DNA of 64,000 nt from Rhodamnia argentea (Eukaryota; Streptophyta; Magnoliopsida; Myrtales; Myrtaceae), in the NCBI RefSeq assembly GCF_020921035.1, contig NC_063160.1, positions 15,465,095 through 15,529,094 of the forward strand, given 5' to 3'. Every line of letters starts with the position of its first letter. Positions within the stretch are counted from its first letter, which is position 1. A program made the position numbers and the translations under genes. Below, piece by piece: positions 46,859-58,617 of the stretch. Under the pieces are notes generated by a model. The model saw nothing but the letters and a program-made list of their open reading frames with translations, did not search any database and had not been told where the DNA came from.

Positions 46859-48158
46859 TGCATGAATAGGGGTGTGCAAATTGGACCGGACCGGGACCAG
46901 ACCAGACCGGCCGGGTTGGTCCAGTCCTTGAGGGGGGCAGTCCGGTCCCCAGGTCCATGGTGGATGGGACCGGTCCGAACCGGACCGTTCAAAAAATATA
47001 TAGAGATTCATAAAATTATAAAAATAATTAGAAATGTTTGACTTCAAACAAAATAATCCAATAATAAAAAAGAAAAAAAAACCAGTTAACATGAACTAGT
47101 TAACCTAATTTTCTTAAGTCCTCTCCGCTTGCGTCTCCTTGTTGCCTCTCCGCTCACGTCTCGCCTTCGCTTCTTCGCTCACGTCTCACCTTCCCCTTTC
47201 CGCTTGCTCTTCTTGCAGCCCCGCCTACCGTCGACTCTTTGCTCCTCTCGCCGTATCCTCTCCTTGCCTTCATCCTCACTTTTTTGCTTCGATCTCAAAT
47301 AAAACCCCATAATCATTGAATCGTAGAACTTTTTCGTTTTTCTTTTTTTCCTCGAAAAGCGGTTCTCGATTTGCAAGGGTTACATAATCTTCGCGAACCG
47401 TGCAACTATGTATCAGTACATCGGTAAAACTCTAACCTAGTGAATTCCCTTTTTGAAGCACCAGAATCGACTCCACCCCTGATGACACAAATCGAATTCT
47501 CGGAAAAAGCAACCGTGCAACTATGTATCAGTTAGTTGGAGGAATCATGGCATAATCTTGATATTCTTTTCCGATTTCCATTATGTAAATTTGGTGAACT
47601 TCGTGCCACCTAGTGTTTCTCTCTTCTATACTTTTTATCTGTTTGTGATTGATTGAGGTTTTTGTTTTCCATGTTCATAATGACTTGTGAAAAATGGCTT
47701 TCTTTTTGCATTTCCTATATCAGGCTAACTATGTTGTACTACCTATATTTACTTCAATCTTTTCATCTTCTTTTATTGTGCCAAAACTACATGTAGTAAC
47801 GTAGTTACATTGTTTTCAAGATCCTTCATATTTTTCTATTTAGAAGCCTTACCTCTAGAGCATTAACGTGATGTCATTTTTCATAGCAAGATGATGATAT
47901 TCCAACTTGTTTTTTTAATTCAACCGGGGGTATAGATTGTAAATTAACATGCAATTGAAGCATAATGTATTCAAAGAGTTAGATTTTTATAAGTAGCTAA
48001 TATTAGCGGTCCCACTTGGCCGGTACGGGACTGGACCGCCGGTCCTCGTCCTGTCCGGTCCGTGGTCCCGAAAATTTGGGAACCGGGACTACCGGTCCGG
48101 TCCCCGGTTCCATACCGGGACCGGACCGACTCGGACCATGCACACCCCTATGCATGAA
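46859..48158. mobile_element. Non-autonomous hAT transposon with 8-bp duplication
   Basis: The body 46867-48150 (1284 bp) has perfect 12-bp terminal inverted repeats TAGGGGTGTGCA. These continue into GGACCGGACCGGGACC-type sequence on both sides. The 8-bp duplication tgcatgaa (46859-46866, 48151-48158) is exact. TIR, TSD length and subterminal GGTCC/GGACC repeats are diagnostic of hAT. The interior (about 47100-47950) looks like captured gene-leader DNA: CT-rich sequence followed by intron-like T-rich sequence. It contains no transposase. The intact ends and duplication point to a fairly recent insertion. Confidence 0.82.
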
Positions 48159-48164
48159 AACGTT

Positions 48165-48615
48165 TTAGAAATAGAATTTCTGTTCCAAACCTATTTATGG
48201 AACAGAAATTCGTTTGGTAACGCAATTCTATTTTTTCTATTTCGAAACAAAAAGTTGTTTTTGAAATATATTTGAAAGAGAAATGAGAAACAATAATTTT
48301 CTACTTTTCCGAGAAACAAAAACAGAAATAGAAATCTCACTTTTTCTCAAATACCCGCCGTCACCGACCACCACTCATTGGTCGCCGGCCGCCACCGCCG
48401 CCGGGCTTTGCCGCCGCCGATCGCCGGCCATCGCATTTTCTAAAAGTAAAAACTTTCAACTATTGTCAAATAAATTTCAATTCTATCATCAGAAATTTTA
48501 TATCATTATCAAACGCATTTTTTTTTTTGCACAAAAACTCATTCATAAATAGAAATAGAAAAAAAATATTTCCTATTAGAAATCTATTTCGAAAACGGAA
48601 TGGTTATCATTCACT
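48165..48615. mobile_element. MITE-like element with GC-rich core
   Basis: The left end GAAATAGAATTTCTGTTCC and the right end (reverse complement GAAATAGATTTCTAATAGG) are imperfect inverted repeats. Each is followed by CGTTTGGTAA / GCGTTTGATAA words about 50-120 bp inwards. The AT-rich arms surround a core at 48352-48432 rich in GCCGCC and CGCCGG. No target duplication was resolved. It directly adjoins the hAT element. Confidence 0.4.
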
Positions 48616-49029
48616 CCCTTAATACGAAATATCGAGGAAGTTACGTTTTTTGCGTCCGTATAATCACGTTTGTCACACGCGTTAATACCAAAAAAAGCAA
48701 AACAAATTGTAGACGATTGACAATTTTAACACGGTGAAAGTTTGAAATTGTTGAAAGTAAGAGGCAATTGCGTGCCACCCAAGATTTAGGTGGATAGACT
48801 TTTACATGGGATGGTGGTATTAGTCACGGCAAATATCGGTATCACGTGGTGTAACAAGCCAATTAAAAGTTAGTGATTCCAAAGTTTGGACGCAAGATAA
48901 AATGAGATGCATATTAAGTCGGAAATTTAACTGATTGGTTGTATCACATCAGTCATGCCATGGACACTTAAAACGCTTTCGGTGTGTAAGAAAATTTTGT
49001 CATACATATATATTATTATTATATATAAT
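48616..49029. other. Intergenic DNA, nothing recognised
   Basis: AT-rich sequence between two repeat elements. No gene or repeat terminus seen. Confidence 0.45.
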
Positions 49030-49700
49030 ACCCCAAACTACCTCCAACGTTAACTTTTGTCTCAATTCTATCTTTTATCTTATAAAAGACCTCTAACTTT
49101 AGGTCCAGTATCAATTCTACCTTAAAAAAATTTGTATCCCATGAAAAGCCCACAAATTTAGGTCATGTTCCAGTTCCGCCCTAAATTTTTTTTTATCCTG
49201 TGAAAAACTCCCAACTTTATGTCTTGTCCCAATTTTACCGTCCAATCACATTTACCCTAAGATTTTTACAGTCTCATAAAAAATCACAAACTTTTACTTG
49301 TATCACAAATCTGTCCCATTAACCCTTTGACCAAATTTTCTCGTTGACAAACGTGAAATAAAAAACTCCCAAGCACAAGCTATTCAAGCATCCCGAGCGC
49401 GAGTTCTAAGACAGAGGAACATTCCCAAGCTCGAGAGAGTGAAGACCGAGCGCAAAAATCACTAAGGGCGATTTTAACGGATGGCTAATTGAGGCATATT
49501 TAGGATTCAAGTAAAAGTTGGTGATCTTTTATGAGGAAAAAAAATTAGAGTACAATTGAAACTGGACCTAAAGTTGGGATTTTTTATGAGACCAAAAAAA
49601 AGTTAAGAGTAGAATTGGTACTAAAACTAAAGTTAAAGGTCTTTTATGAGAAAAATTTTTTAGGGTAAAATGAGAATTGGATATAAAGTTTAGAGTTTTT
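49030..49700. repeat. Foldback repeat with ~75-bp tandem units in both arms
   Basis: The left arm (about 49030-49320) carries about four tandem units with the theme AAAAGACC-CTAACTTTAGGTCC and CAATTCTACC. The right arm (about 49460-49700) carries about three to four of the same unit in inverse orientation (GGACCTAAAGTT, GTAGAATTGG). A 140-bp spacer separates them. The arrangement suits a foldback or long-TIR MULE-like element, but no flanking duplication was identified. Confidence 0.65.
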
Positions 49701-49851
49701 TACGTAGAATCTTTGATGAGAGGGGAGGAGAGAAAGAGTTTTGAGATATGCACATTCAAGCACATAACCGATAGTTTGAGCAGATTCACTACTACGATCT
49801 CTGAGAAAATATTAGATAAGGTCACCCTATAAAAAAAGGGTTCACCTTGTA

Positions 49852-49925
49852 GGCCGGCCCCTCCACGTGAAGTTACATGTCTCCTAGTGATAAGCCGGCC
49901 CCATGGTAACGTGGAGGGGCCGGTC
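49852..49925. repeat. GC-rich hairpin, 17-bp near-perfect arms
   Basis: ggccggcccctccacgt (49852-49868) pairs with acgtggaggggccggtc (49909-49925), one mismatch. Pairing can continue inward through GTTACATG / CATGGTAAC. The loop contains a third GCCGGCCCC. Strikingly GC-rich in AT-rich surroundings. Confidence 0.7.
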
Positions 49926-49939
49926 TACCTAAGATTTTC

Positions 49940-51440
49940 TCAAGGATCTCCTCTCCATTGCCCCTTCCAACTACTATCGTTATAGACCTTCGTTCATGGC
50001 ACCTGTGATGCGGTTGCGAGGGAGGGCAAGTGTGTTTTGAGTGATTGTGAAAGGAAGTATGAGTGTAGATCAGAGTGCGTGGAGATGGATATCGATTGAT
50101 GGAAGCTAAATGAATGATAGACTACGGGCCGATCAAGGCCTAAAGGACGCACCACCAGCTAAAGATCAAAATCAGGATCAATGAAGTTCACTACCGAGGC
50201 TTAAAGGACGAATCACCAGACAAAAATAAAGGACTTCAAGACACAAAAGCTCACCACCAAGACCTAAATAACGAACCACCATCCAAGGATAAAGGTTTTC
50301 TTGGCTCATCATCAATAAGTAATCCACTCTCCAAAGATAAAGAAATCAAAATAGAAGTTATCCACTCTCCAAAATATTTGTTCAAAACAGAGGCAAATCT
50401 CTAATATTCTCATTCATCAAAGTCCGGTATCACAATGGTGATTACACCTCTAAGTATAGAGATAAAGCTAAGCAAAAGAAAAGACCTTTCGAATTCCTAA
50501 AACTGAACAGACTCTAAGGGAATTCACCTAATTAAGACGCTAAAAAACGATACCACAATAAAAATTTATAAAAAGCTCTGGATTGATAGATTCAACAACT
50601 AAATGTACTTAATTAGACGCATTGAAAGATGAAAAGTCTCTCTAAATTCGTGCACCAGCCTTGACAACCCAAAAGACGCCCTGAAAGGTCATCAAATGGT
50701 GATAGGAATCGTTCTCAACAGTCTCTAGTGCATCAACACAATTAAGACCATAAAGACCTATGAACTAAGAATGCAATAAAGACATAAAAACTGGAACCTT
50801 GACTCTTCAGCTTTGCTGTTCTCCTCAACTTCAACGTTGATCGGCAAATAACTATCTTGAAATCTTAAATCTCACATTTTCGAGCATAAGCCTGGACGAG
50901 CAAATATCCTTCTTGGAATATCACCAAATAGTCATGGAAAGGACTCAGAATAGCCTTCTAAAGATATGTTGTTGGTTCGCATCGAAATCAGCAACCAACA
51001 ATGTGAAATGGCGCATAATCAATAAGGAAGAATCAACAACTTCTTAGTTGATAATTCGGCCAATAGTCTTCTTGCCGATAACTTCTTTCTTGACCCATCA
51101 AAGCAAGCCCTTACTTTGCTTAAAAAATTATCGATTATGCTGGACAAATTCAGAATAGCCTTTGATGCAAGGTGGTTTATTAGTAGATTGAGAATCCACA
51201 GTAAACTTGTATATCGACATCTCAAAAGCCTATCGATAACTTGTTCATTCAATCGATTCATCGTTTGCTGGATCGACACCTTCAGCTAGGCTCCATTGAG
51301 TCAAGTTATGGTCCCAATTGGTCTTTTCATGCAAAGATAAGGATTGAGCCGGATCAATCAACGAGTTCGGATTGAGCTCGAGAATAGATCGACTCGGCCT
51401 GGATGCTCCCGCATCAACTTGCAAAAACTTCTCTGCGCTC
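49940..51440. other. Intergenic DNA with degenerate short repeats
   Basis: No gene recognised. Between about 50125 and 50345 a theme (CC-AAGGCCTAAAGGACG-A-CACCA) recurs four or more times at roughly 55-70-bp spacing with decay. The rest is unremarkable AT-rich DNA. Confidence 0.4.
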
Positions 51441-52030
51441 TCACATTCGGAGAGAGAGAGAGAGAGAGAGAAGTTGCGAGGAGGAGGAAGAAGGATGTTT
51501 GTTCCTTTGCTTGTGTGTGGTTGATATGATGGATTTATCTGAAAAATACTCCCAATCTTGATATATTAATTGTATCAGAAGTATCCTTTTGGTAAATAAA
51601 TTGAGCAGAGACAAAGAACACAAATAAAGAATTCACAATTTTATCCGTTTTCCCGAAAATATTTTATGCTTCACAAGAACGTATTGCTTATTTGAAAATG
51701 CTGCCATATTCTTCTTTTTCTTTTCTTTAAATCTTTTTAGAGAAAATTCCCAATTAAATCATACTTTTAAATAGAAATACACCGCACCTCATATTTGAAT
51801 TGATAGCTTACGCATCGAAATAACCAATAATCTACCTTTCATTAGAAAAGATCGCTACCGACTCGCTTGATAAGTACATAGATCACTCAAGAGTCACCGG
51901 ATTAACATGCAAACAAATTTTTTTTTATTACTGACCCCAAAAGAAAACTATGAAATTTTTTTTTATCATGATAAAATTATGAGACATGCAAGATATTTTA
52001 CTAATAACTTTTCATAAAGAAAAACGATGT
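51441..52030. other. Intergenic DNA with (GA)n tract
   Basis: A (GA)10 tract lies at 51451-51471. The rest is AT-rich with no gene or repeat end recognised. Confidence 0.5.
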
Positions 52031-52077
52031 TGATCTTAGTTAATTTTTTTTTTTTTTGGCCGTATGATCTTAGTTAA
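52031..52077. repeat. Poly(T)-GGCCGTA micro-insertion with perfect 13-bp duplication
   Basis: tgatcttagttaa occurs at 52031-52043 and 52065-52077. Between them are fourteen T followed by GGCCGTA (52044-52064). The insert has the same layout as T10-GGTCATA at 19400-19416: a seven-base head of form GG-Y-C-R-TA plus a homopolymer. Confidence 0.6.
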
Positions 52078-52214
52078 AAAATTCGAGATTCGATTTCGAG
52101 GTCTTTGATCGCGGCAAGTGTCTTTTTTTCTATGGAAAAATTAGAATTTCATTAGTTTCTAATTTTCTTTTAGAGATTTGATTTAGGCACATTATATTTT
52201 AGAAACCTCGTACC

Positions 52215-52450
52215 CAATTAAAAAAATTTTAATTAGACAAGTACATCGTGAATGTCATAATTTATGTGCAGTGTTTATTTGAGTGCTATAACTTTCACAA
52301 ATCGTTCATTTAAGTGTCATAATTTTTAAAAATCGTTTACTTGAATGCTACGCTAACTTTTTCGACATCCATAACAATTTTTTCGGCATGCTACGTCGGT
52401 TTTTCGGCGTGTTACGTCAGCTTTTTCGACGTACACATAAGTGGTGACAC
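52215..52450. repeat. Degenerate tandem repeats (GTTCATTTAAGTGTCATAAT theme)
   Basis: Three to four imperfect units of about 35-40 bp (about 52240-52360) are followed by 20-25-bp units of TTTTTCGACGT/GCTACGTC (about 52360-52435). Typical of decayed intergenic repeats; no coding content. Confidence 0.5.
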
Positions 52451-54319
52451 TCACGGTATAAAAGCTATAGTACAACTTATCCCGCGTGTGCGAGTGGAGC
52501 TCATATTAGCCCTCGGCGTCGCTTTGGCCACCTTCACCGCCGGTCACCGCCACTTCTACCGCAGCCTCCAAACCCAGATGCCCTGTTTTTGGACGTCTTG
52601 TTCTCCTCCGACCCTGAAGTTCCGGAAGCTCGTCCCATGCCTCGACGACGATATCGCCTAAAACCACCCTTGCCGAGCAGATCCGAGAGTCCCCTCAGAC
52701 TTTTGCTTGAAGCTTGTTCGGCATTCGTGGATTCAATCCTCAAGAATAACAGAAGTTTCGCTCACTGATTCAGTCGTGCACCGTGACTTCGCCTTTGTTT
52801 ATTGACCAGGTAAAGCTTCCCCTATTCTCTGCCCTGCTTTTTGTCGAAACACGATTGGGGAAATTTCTTTTGGGTAAACGAGCGTTTCTTTAGGTCCAAC
52901 ATTCTCGGTGCCCATGAACCGTTCGATGATATGCCTTTAAGAGGAAGGTCTGATATAGTCCCTGGACTTGCTAAAACTGAGACGCTTTTGATATGGTTCG
53001 CATGATATAGTCTGTTCGGTCAGCCATTAGAAGCAGTTTTGATGCATGATGAAGTCATCTATAAATTCCCCGAATCCGTGTTTTCTCTATGTCCCCATGG
53101 CCTGAGTGTTGACCATTACATACATATGCACCTGTCTGCTTATTGTGACTCTCTTATCTGCTTGCATTGTTCACGCCATGTATGTATGGGTGTTGGAAAG
53201 TTGGTGATGGAGGTGGGGATTGATGGCCGACCATCCAGGTAGACGGTGGCAAATCGGTGATCCGGGGAGATTGTGTCGTTCTTGTTTATTGAAGGATGTG
53301 GATTTATCGTTGTCAAAGCTTTTGTGTTTTGGAATAAAGGTATAAAGTGTAGAAGGTTTATGGGCAGTAAGAATGGGCGATGAGGACAAGTTCTGGGAGT
53401 AGGAAGTGATCGTAAAAGATGGTGAGAGAAAGAGCTAAGAAAATAATGAAATGTATGAGTCAGTCATGTAACAATAGATCCATAAAAAAGAGTAGAAATG
53501 GGTTGGGTAAATGGGTGTGGTTTGGGGTAGAAGGCTGGACAATATTGTTTGTCTTCTTTCCGCCTGGACAGTTTTCCTTTAAATAACTGACCTTCTCTCT
53601 CTCTTTCTTTTTTATTTCGTGAAAGATCAATACACAACAATCAAACCCACTTATTCAAGAACTCGTCCCTCACATCTTCAAAAATCCCCTTTCTTCCTTC
53701 TCTCCTTCAGTCCATTCATCAAGGCTTGATGCAGCCTCCTTCACGCCTCAGCCGCAGCTCATCGTCCACTTGTCCTACTCCTGCATTACCTCGTGTATTA
53801 ATTGGTTTTTCCTTTTCCTTTTCTTCAGTTCTTTTGTGGGTTGAAATCTTTTTTCTGATTTCTAGCTGTTGTATTGTGGGTCAAGCTTGTTATTGTCGCT
53901 CCTATCTGATGTGCCGAGGTTTTTTGGTTTGCATATTCATTGTTCTGTAGTATTTCGGCAGTTGCTCATATTTTCATTATTCCAATGGAGGTCAAGAAAT
54001 TTGGATGATTGTAAAGAGCAGGCTTGAGATTGATTTAATCTGTTCAGATTATGAGCAGACAGAACTTGATGTTTTTCACTCAAATTTTTTAACGGCAACA
54101 CTTTTTATCCTTTATATTTGCTGCAGGAAAAAAAAGAGAGAGAGAGTATAATAGTGTTCCGAGTATGCTTATTATTCTCATCACTCAATCCATTGAAGAT
54201 TTATTGGAAAGATTGTAATTTGATTTTGAATATGAAGGAAGCCTGTCAAACGGCAGGTCTATTCTAGAGTTCTACGATCATGTTTAGTCAATCTCAAAAG
54301 TGGCTTTTGACTACTGCAG
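52451..54319 (+). promoter_or_regulatory. Upstream region and probable 5'UTR intron of IMPDH
   Basis: A TTTAAATAA TATA-like sequence near 53578 is followed by CT-rich leader-like DNA. A clear acceptor (GACTACTGCAG, ending 54319) lies four bases before the IMPDH start codon, implying a 5'UTR intron whose donor was not fixed. The GC-richer 52480-52700 segment has open frames on both strands but no recognised family. Confidence 0.4.
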
Positions 54320-54323
54320 GATA

Positions 54324-57300
54324 ATGGAGTTCGAGGATGGGTATTCGGCGCAGAGGCTGTTCCATCAGGGTTACTCCTACACATATGATGATGTCATCTT
54401 CCTCCCGGGCTACATAGGATTCCCAGTGGAGCAGGTTGACCTCTCCACCAAGCTCACCCGCAACATCTCCCTCAACATCCCATGTGTCTCCTCACCGATG
54501 GACACTGTCACGGAATCCTCCATGGCCCGAGCCATGGCAGCTCTTGGCGGCATCGGCATCATTCATGCCAATATCCCTCCCTCCGACCAAGCCTCCTTAA
54601 TCAAAGCCGCCAAATCCTCCCACTTCCCGGTCCTCTCCAATCCTGTCCTTCGATCTCCCTCAGATTCCATCATCTCCCTTGAGGATTTCGCTGACTCTCC
54701 TTGCATCCTCGTCACAGACTCTGGTGATTGCCGTGGAAAGTTGGTGGGGTATGTGGCCAAGTCTGATTGGAATAACCTTGCAGACAAGGAAACACAGCTG
54801 GCTGAATACATGGTTAAGTTCTCCGATTTTGCCCCTTGGGATTGTGATTTGGGAAGGATGATCCGCTATTTTGAGGAGAAGCCGGGGAAGGAATTTACGC
54901 CGATAGTAAAGGGAGGAGAGATTGTAGATGTTGCAGGGAGAGAGGATGTGGAGAGGTTGAGAGGCTACCCCAGATTGGTGGGAGGGGGTTCAATGGGTCC
55001 CAATGGAGAGTGGATGGTGGGAGCAGCGATTGGGACGAGAGAGGCTGATAAGGAGAGGCTGCAGCACCTCGTCAAGGCTGGCGTCAATGTGGTGGTGCTT
55101 GACAGTTCTCAGGGAAATTCCCTTTATCAGATTGACATGATCAAGTACGTGAAGAAAACATACCCTGAGTTGGATGTCATTGGTGGCAACGTGGTCACAA
55201 TGTACCAGGCAGATAATTTGATCAAGGCTGGGGTTGATGGTTTGAGGGTTGGCATGGGGTCAGGTTCTATTTGTACCACCCAGGAAGTCTGTGCAGTTGG
55301 ACGTGGGCAGGTAAAAGTCACTTGGCATATCTTTTTTCCTTTTTACGCTTCAGTAATTGCATAATATCTTTCTTTTTGTTGAGATATGACTCACCATAGT
55401 GAGTGGACGACAGACTCTAAGGATAATGAATTATTCATTACTATGTGCTGAGATAATGGGATGAGTATATGTCCTTGAAGTAATTCTGTTAATATTCCTT
55501 CAAATTGCTTCCCTTAAGCCCAAATTCCGATAAAGACTTCTTTAATTTCCTTATACTTGTGAACTTTTCAGGCTACTGCTGTCTACAAGGTTTCATCCCT
55601 TGCTTCTCAATATGGTGTGCCAGTCATTGCGGATGGTGGCATTTCAAACTCTGGGCACATTGTCAAAGCTTTGTCCCTTGGGGCATCCACTGTGATGATG
55701 GGAAGCTTCCTAGCTGGAAGTACTGAGGCTCCTGGTGCTTATGTAGTTCAGGTAATTTGTAGTCATTACTGTTTGTGCGTGATTTTTCTGCTCTTAATAA
55801 GGTGCCACATGTTTCTCATTGGTGAAAAATGATCTCTCTTTCCTTTATGTCTCTTTTGCCGTTGACATGTGGTGTGGTTGGATGAAGAACTCCGATCGTC
55901 CTGCCCAAGTGTTTTTGAGTCTTATGTCTTTGTTCTCTTCACCATGTTACATCTTAGGATTGAGAATGAAACCTTAAGTCTTGTTTGCGAATGGTGTTGA
56001 TTTACTTTTGGTCAATTGAGCATTCTTTTCCAAGTGCTCTCTAGATAACATTTTTTATCACCTTCCTATGTATAGATATTCTGTTTGTTGGAGTTTCAAA
56101 ATGAAGTATCCTCTAAAATTTGAAGAAATAAATGCAAGAACTGAGATCTTAAATTTTTATTAAACTAGACTTTTGGCTAAGGGAATTATACGCATTACTT
56201 CTTTAGCAGTAATTTGATTGAAATCTCCCAGAAGCACTTTAAAGGCAAGCTTAGAATTATACTAGTTTTCATCCAAGAACATTTCCAAATGAATATTCAA
56301 TTTGTCATTTGATGATTTTGAAGGATTAATATGGCGGGGCGTGCTTCAAACTTCTTACGTTCCGTTTATACAGACTCACAACTACCTCTTGCCTTCCCCG
56401 AGTCAGCAAAGAAACTGCTTATATATTCCTTTTGTGAACATGTTAGGTTGTCTATCATGTGACACGATGGTTGTAGGGTTTAATCTTACTTTTATCTAGC
56501 TTATATTAACTACCATGTGCATCACATAATGGATACAAATGCATAAAATTGATTTAGTTTAAGTGTTGATTTGGCTGTCATTGACCGTGACCATGTCATA
56601 TGCAAAGTTGGTTGTGGGCTTGGTCTATTTTAAGAATTGTTTCAGCAGAGAAACATTTTCATAATTAAACTGATATGTTTGCATTTATCATCTTTGCATT
56701 GACTCATTTGGTTCCTATGGATAATTTCTTCTGTCCTATATTAGTGAAGTGTCTTTTGGCTTATTCAGGATGGTCGTCGATTGAAAAAGTACCGAGGCAT
56801 GGGTTCACTTGAGGCGATGACTAAAGGGAGTGATGCAAGATACTTGGGTGACAAATCCAAACTCAAGATTGCACAGGGTGTTGTTGGCGCAGTTGCAGAT
56901 AAAGGGTCGGTCTTGAAGTTTGTTCCTTATACCTTGCAAGCTGTTAAGCAAGGTCTCCAAGATCTTGGAGCTCAGTCTTTAAGAGATGCTCATGACATGA
57001 TAAAAACAACGCTGAGGCTAGAGGTATGGCCATTCTGTAGTGTTATGATTTTGTAAAAGGTTTGTTTTGGTTTTTTACTTTTCTCAATAAGTGTTAATAG
57101 GTTGTCTGAATTTTAACAAGGGCTTGAAGTTTTATTGTCTGAAAAGATCATAGGACAGTTTCTCTATATTTATTGGAATCTGTTGAATGGTGCCGTTAGA
57201 GTGCTTGTTAAGCATTTAATTACGGGAATATTACAGTGTATGATGCGTTGAAATATATATTATGCTTAAGTTGTGCCCAACGGAATCCTTTATCCAATAT

Positions 57301-58011
57301 TCTAGAGCATTCCCTTTCTTTTTGAACCATTGTTTGTTGAAGTGGAACTGAGAGATATCTTTTTTTTTTAACTTCATGAATAATGTTGCTTGGAATCTAT
57401 TGATGACGTCAAGGAAAATGGCACTATCATATGGGTATTTACCATTGACAATAAGAGTACCGGCTCGTCGTTTATTTTGTAAGTGAACACTTGTTATAAA
57501 TGTTCCCATTGCAAAGGGAAATGTGATTAGTAAACCTGATGAACTCTTAACCGGCAATGATTGTTAGAATAATGTCAGCACTATTGTTTGGAATGCTGTT
57601 GCAATCAAAGACAGTTCCAAATATAAGTGAACCCTGAGAGAAACGTGGCTTTTTATGTCCTTACTTTCATATATTAGCTGAACTCCACTGTTTGGCATTT
57701 ACCTCTTACTGGATTTCCCACTTGAAAGCCGAACCTTGTACTTGATGGAAATTAGATCATAAGATCCTATTATTTGTAGCGGAAGCTTTAGTGAAACGAA
57801 TAATCGTTTGGTCTGTTTATAGCCTTTCACAGGTGCTTATGGGGCGAGTAATCGTCTGGTCTGTTTGTAGCTTCTCACAGGTGCTTATGAGGCGAGGCAT
57901 ATAATTGCACAGTTTTCTTATGCTCTTCTTTTGTTACAGGTAAGAACGGGAGCTGCCCAAATTGAAGGTGGAGTCCACGGGCTGGTGTCCTTTGAAAAGA
58001 AACCGTTCTGA
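54324..58011 (+). CDS. IMPDH: Inosine-5'-monophosphate dehydrogenase
   Basis: Four coding exons in phase 0: 54324-55310, 55572-55751, 56769-57023 and 57940-58011, all with GT-AG introns, give 497 aa (Arabidopsis about 503). It oxidises IMP to XMP with NAD+, the committed step of GTP synthesis, in the cytosol as a tetramer. Visible: the N-terminal [27 protein letters not shown] (57-68); a CBS-pair region at about 110-215; VLDSSQGNS; and DVIGGNVVT. The catalytic loop [12 protein letters not shown] carries nucleophile Cys317 and Thr319. The K+/IMP-binding [14 protein letters not shown], the [16 protein letters not shown] loop, the flap [10 protein letters not shown] and the end [14 protein letters not shown] follow. 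The start at 54324 is the first ATG after the acceptor at 54319. The CBS region looks less conserved than the barrel. No break seen. Confidence 0.95.
57797..57892. repeat. Two 48-bp tandem units in the last IMPDH intron
   Basis: Units 57797-57844 and 57845-57892 share TAATCGT-TGGTCTGTTT and TCTCACAGGTGCTTATG-type words, about 85-90% alike, about 50 bp upstream of the final acceptor. Each unit contains CAGGTGCTTATG. Confidence 0.7.
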
Positions 58012-58617
58012 GATTCCTCTTCCTGTCGGAAGTTGATCTCGCCAGGTTAAGCAACATCAAATTCAAGAAGCTGGCAATTGAATGAGCCATCCATTGTGTT
58101 ATTGGCATTGAACGAGGAAGTATCTGCTAGGGACTAGGTCATGGTTGCCAGAGCTCTCTTCACGTTCGCTGGAACTTATCTCGAGCTCCTTTTTCCGTCC
58201 TCGCTTATCTTAAAAATCATGGGGCAGATTATATCAAAGCTATCTGTAGGCGATTCTTAGATAAAGGCTACGTAGGGATTGAAGGCAGGAAGCATGAGGG
58301 TTGGTTTTTGCTATTTTAAAGGTTTCGCAAATGGATGAAGAGTTGTACCATTCACATTGTATTTTATCCCTGCATGTTAAGGGCTGTCCGGTTCGAGAAA
58401 GCTTTTCAGCTTTGATTTTCACAGACAATGAAAATAGTTTTTCGTCTTCATTTCCCATTTTCTTGAAAATGCGTTTGGTTCGTGTAGATTGAACTTTTCA
58501 ACTGGGACGGAAATTTTGAAAGCATGTATGCTTAGAATTTTAGTTACTGCTCATGACAGTAATTGCACTGGAATAAATTGAAAAAAAATGCTCGACTCGC
58601 TCCCAAATCAACTGTGT
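58012..58617 (+). other. IMPDH 3'UTR and flank
   Basis: Downstream of the stop codon; no further gene. A piece at 58385-58490 has MITE-arm character (GCTGTCCGGTTCGAGAAAGC then GAAAAT/ATTTTC words) but no complete element was found. Confidence 0.4.

Noticed and set aside
52341-52661. 106-codon frame in a GC-richer block upstream of IMPDH
   Set aside because: Begins inside degenerate tandem repeats and has no family similarity.
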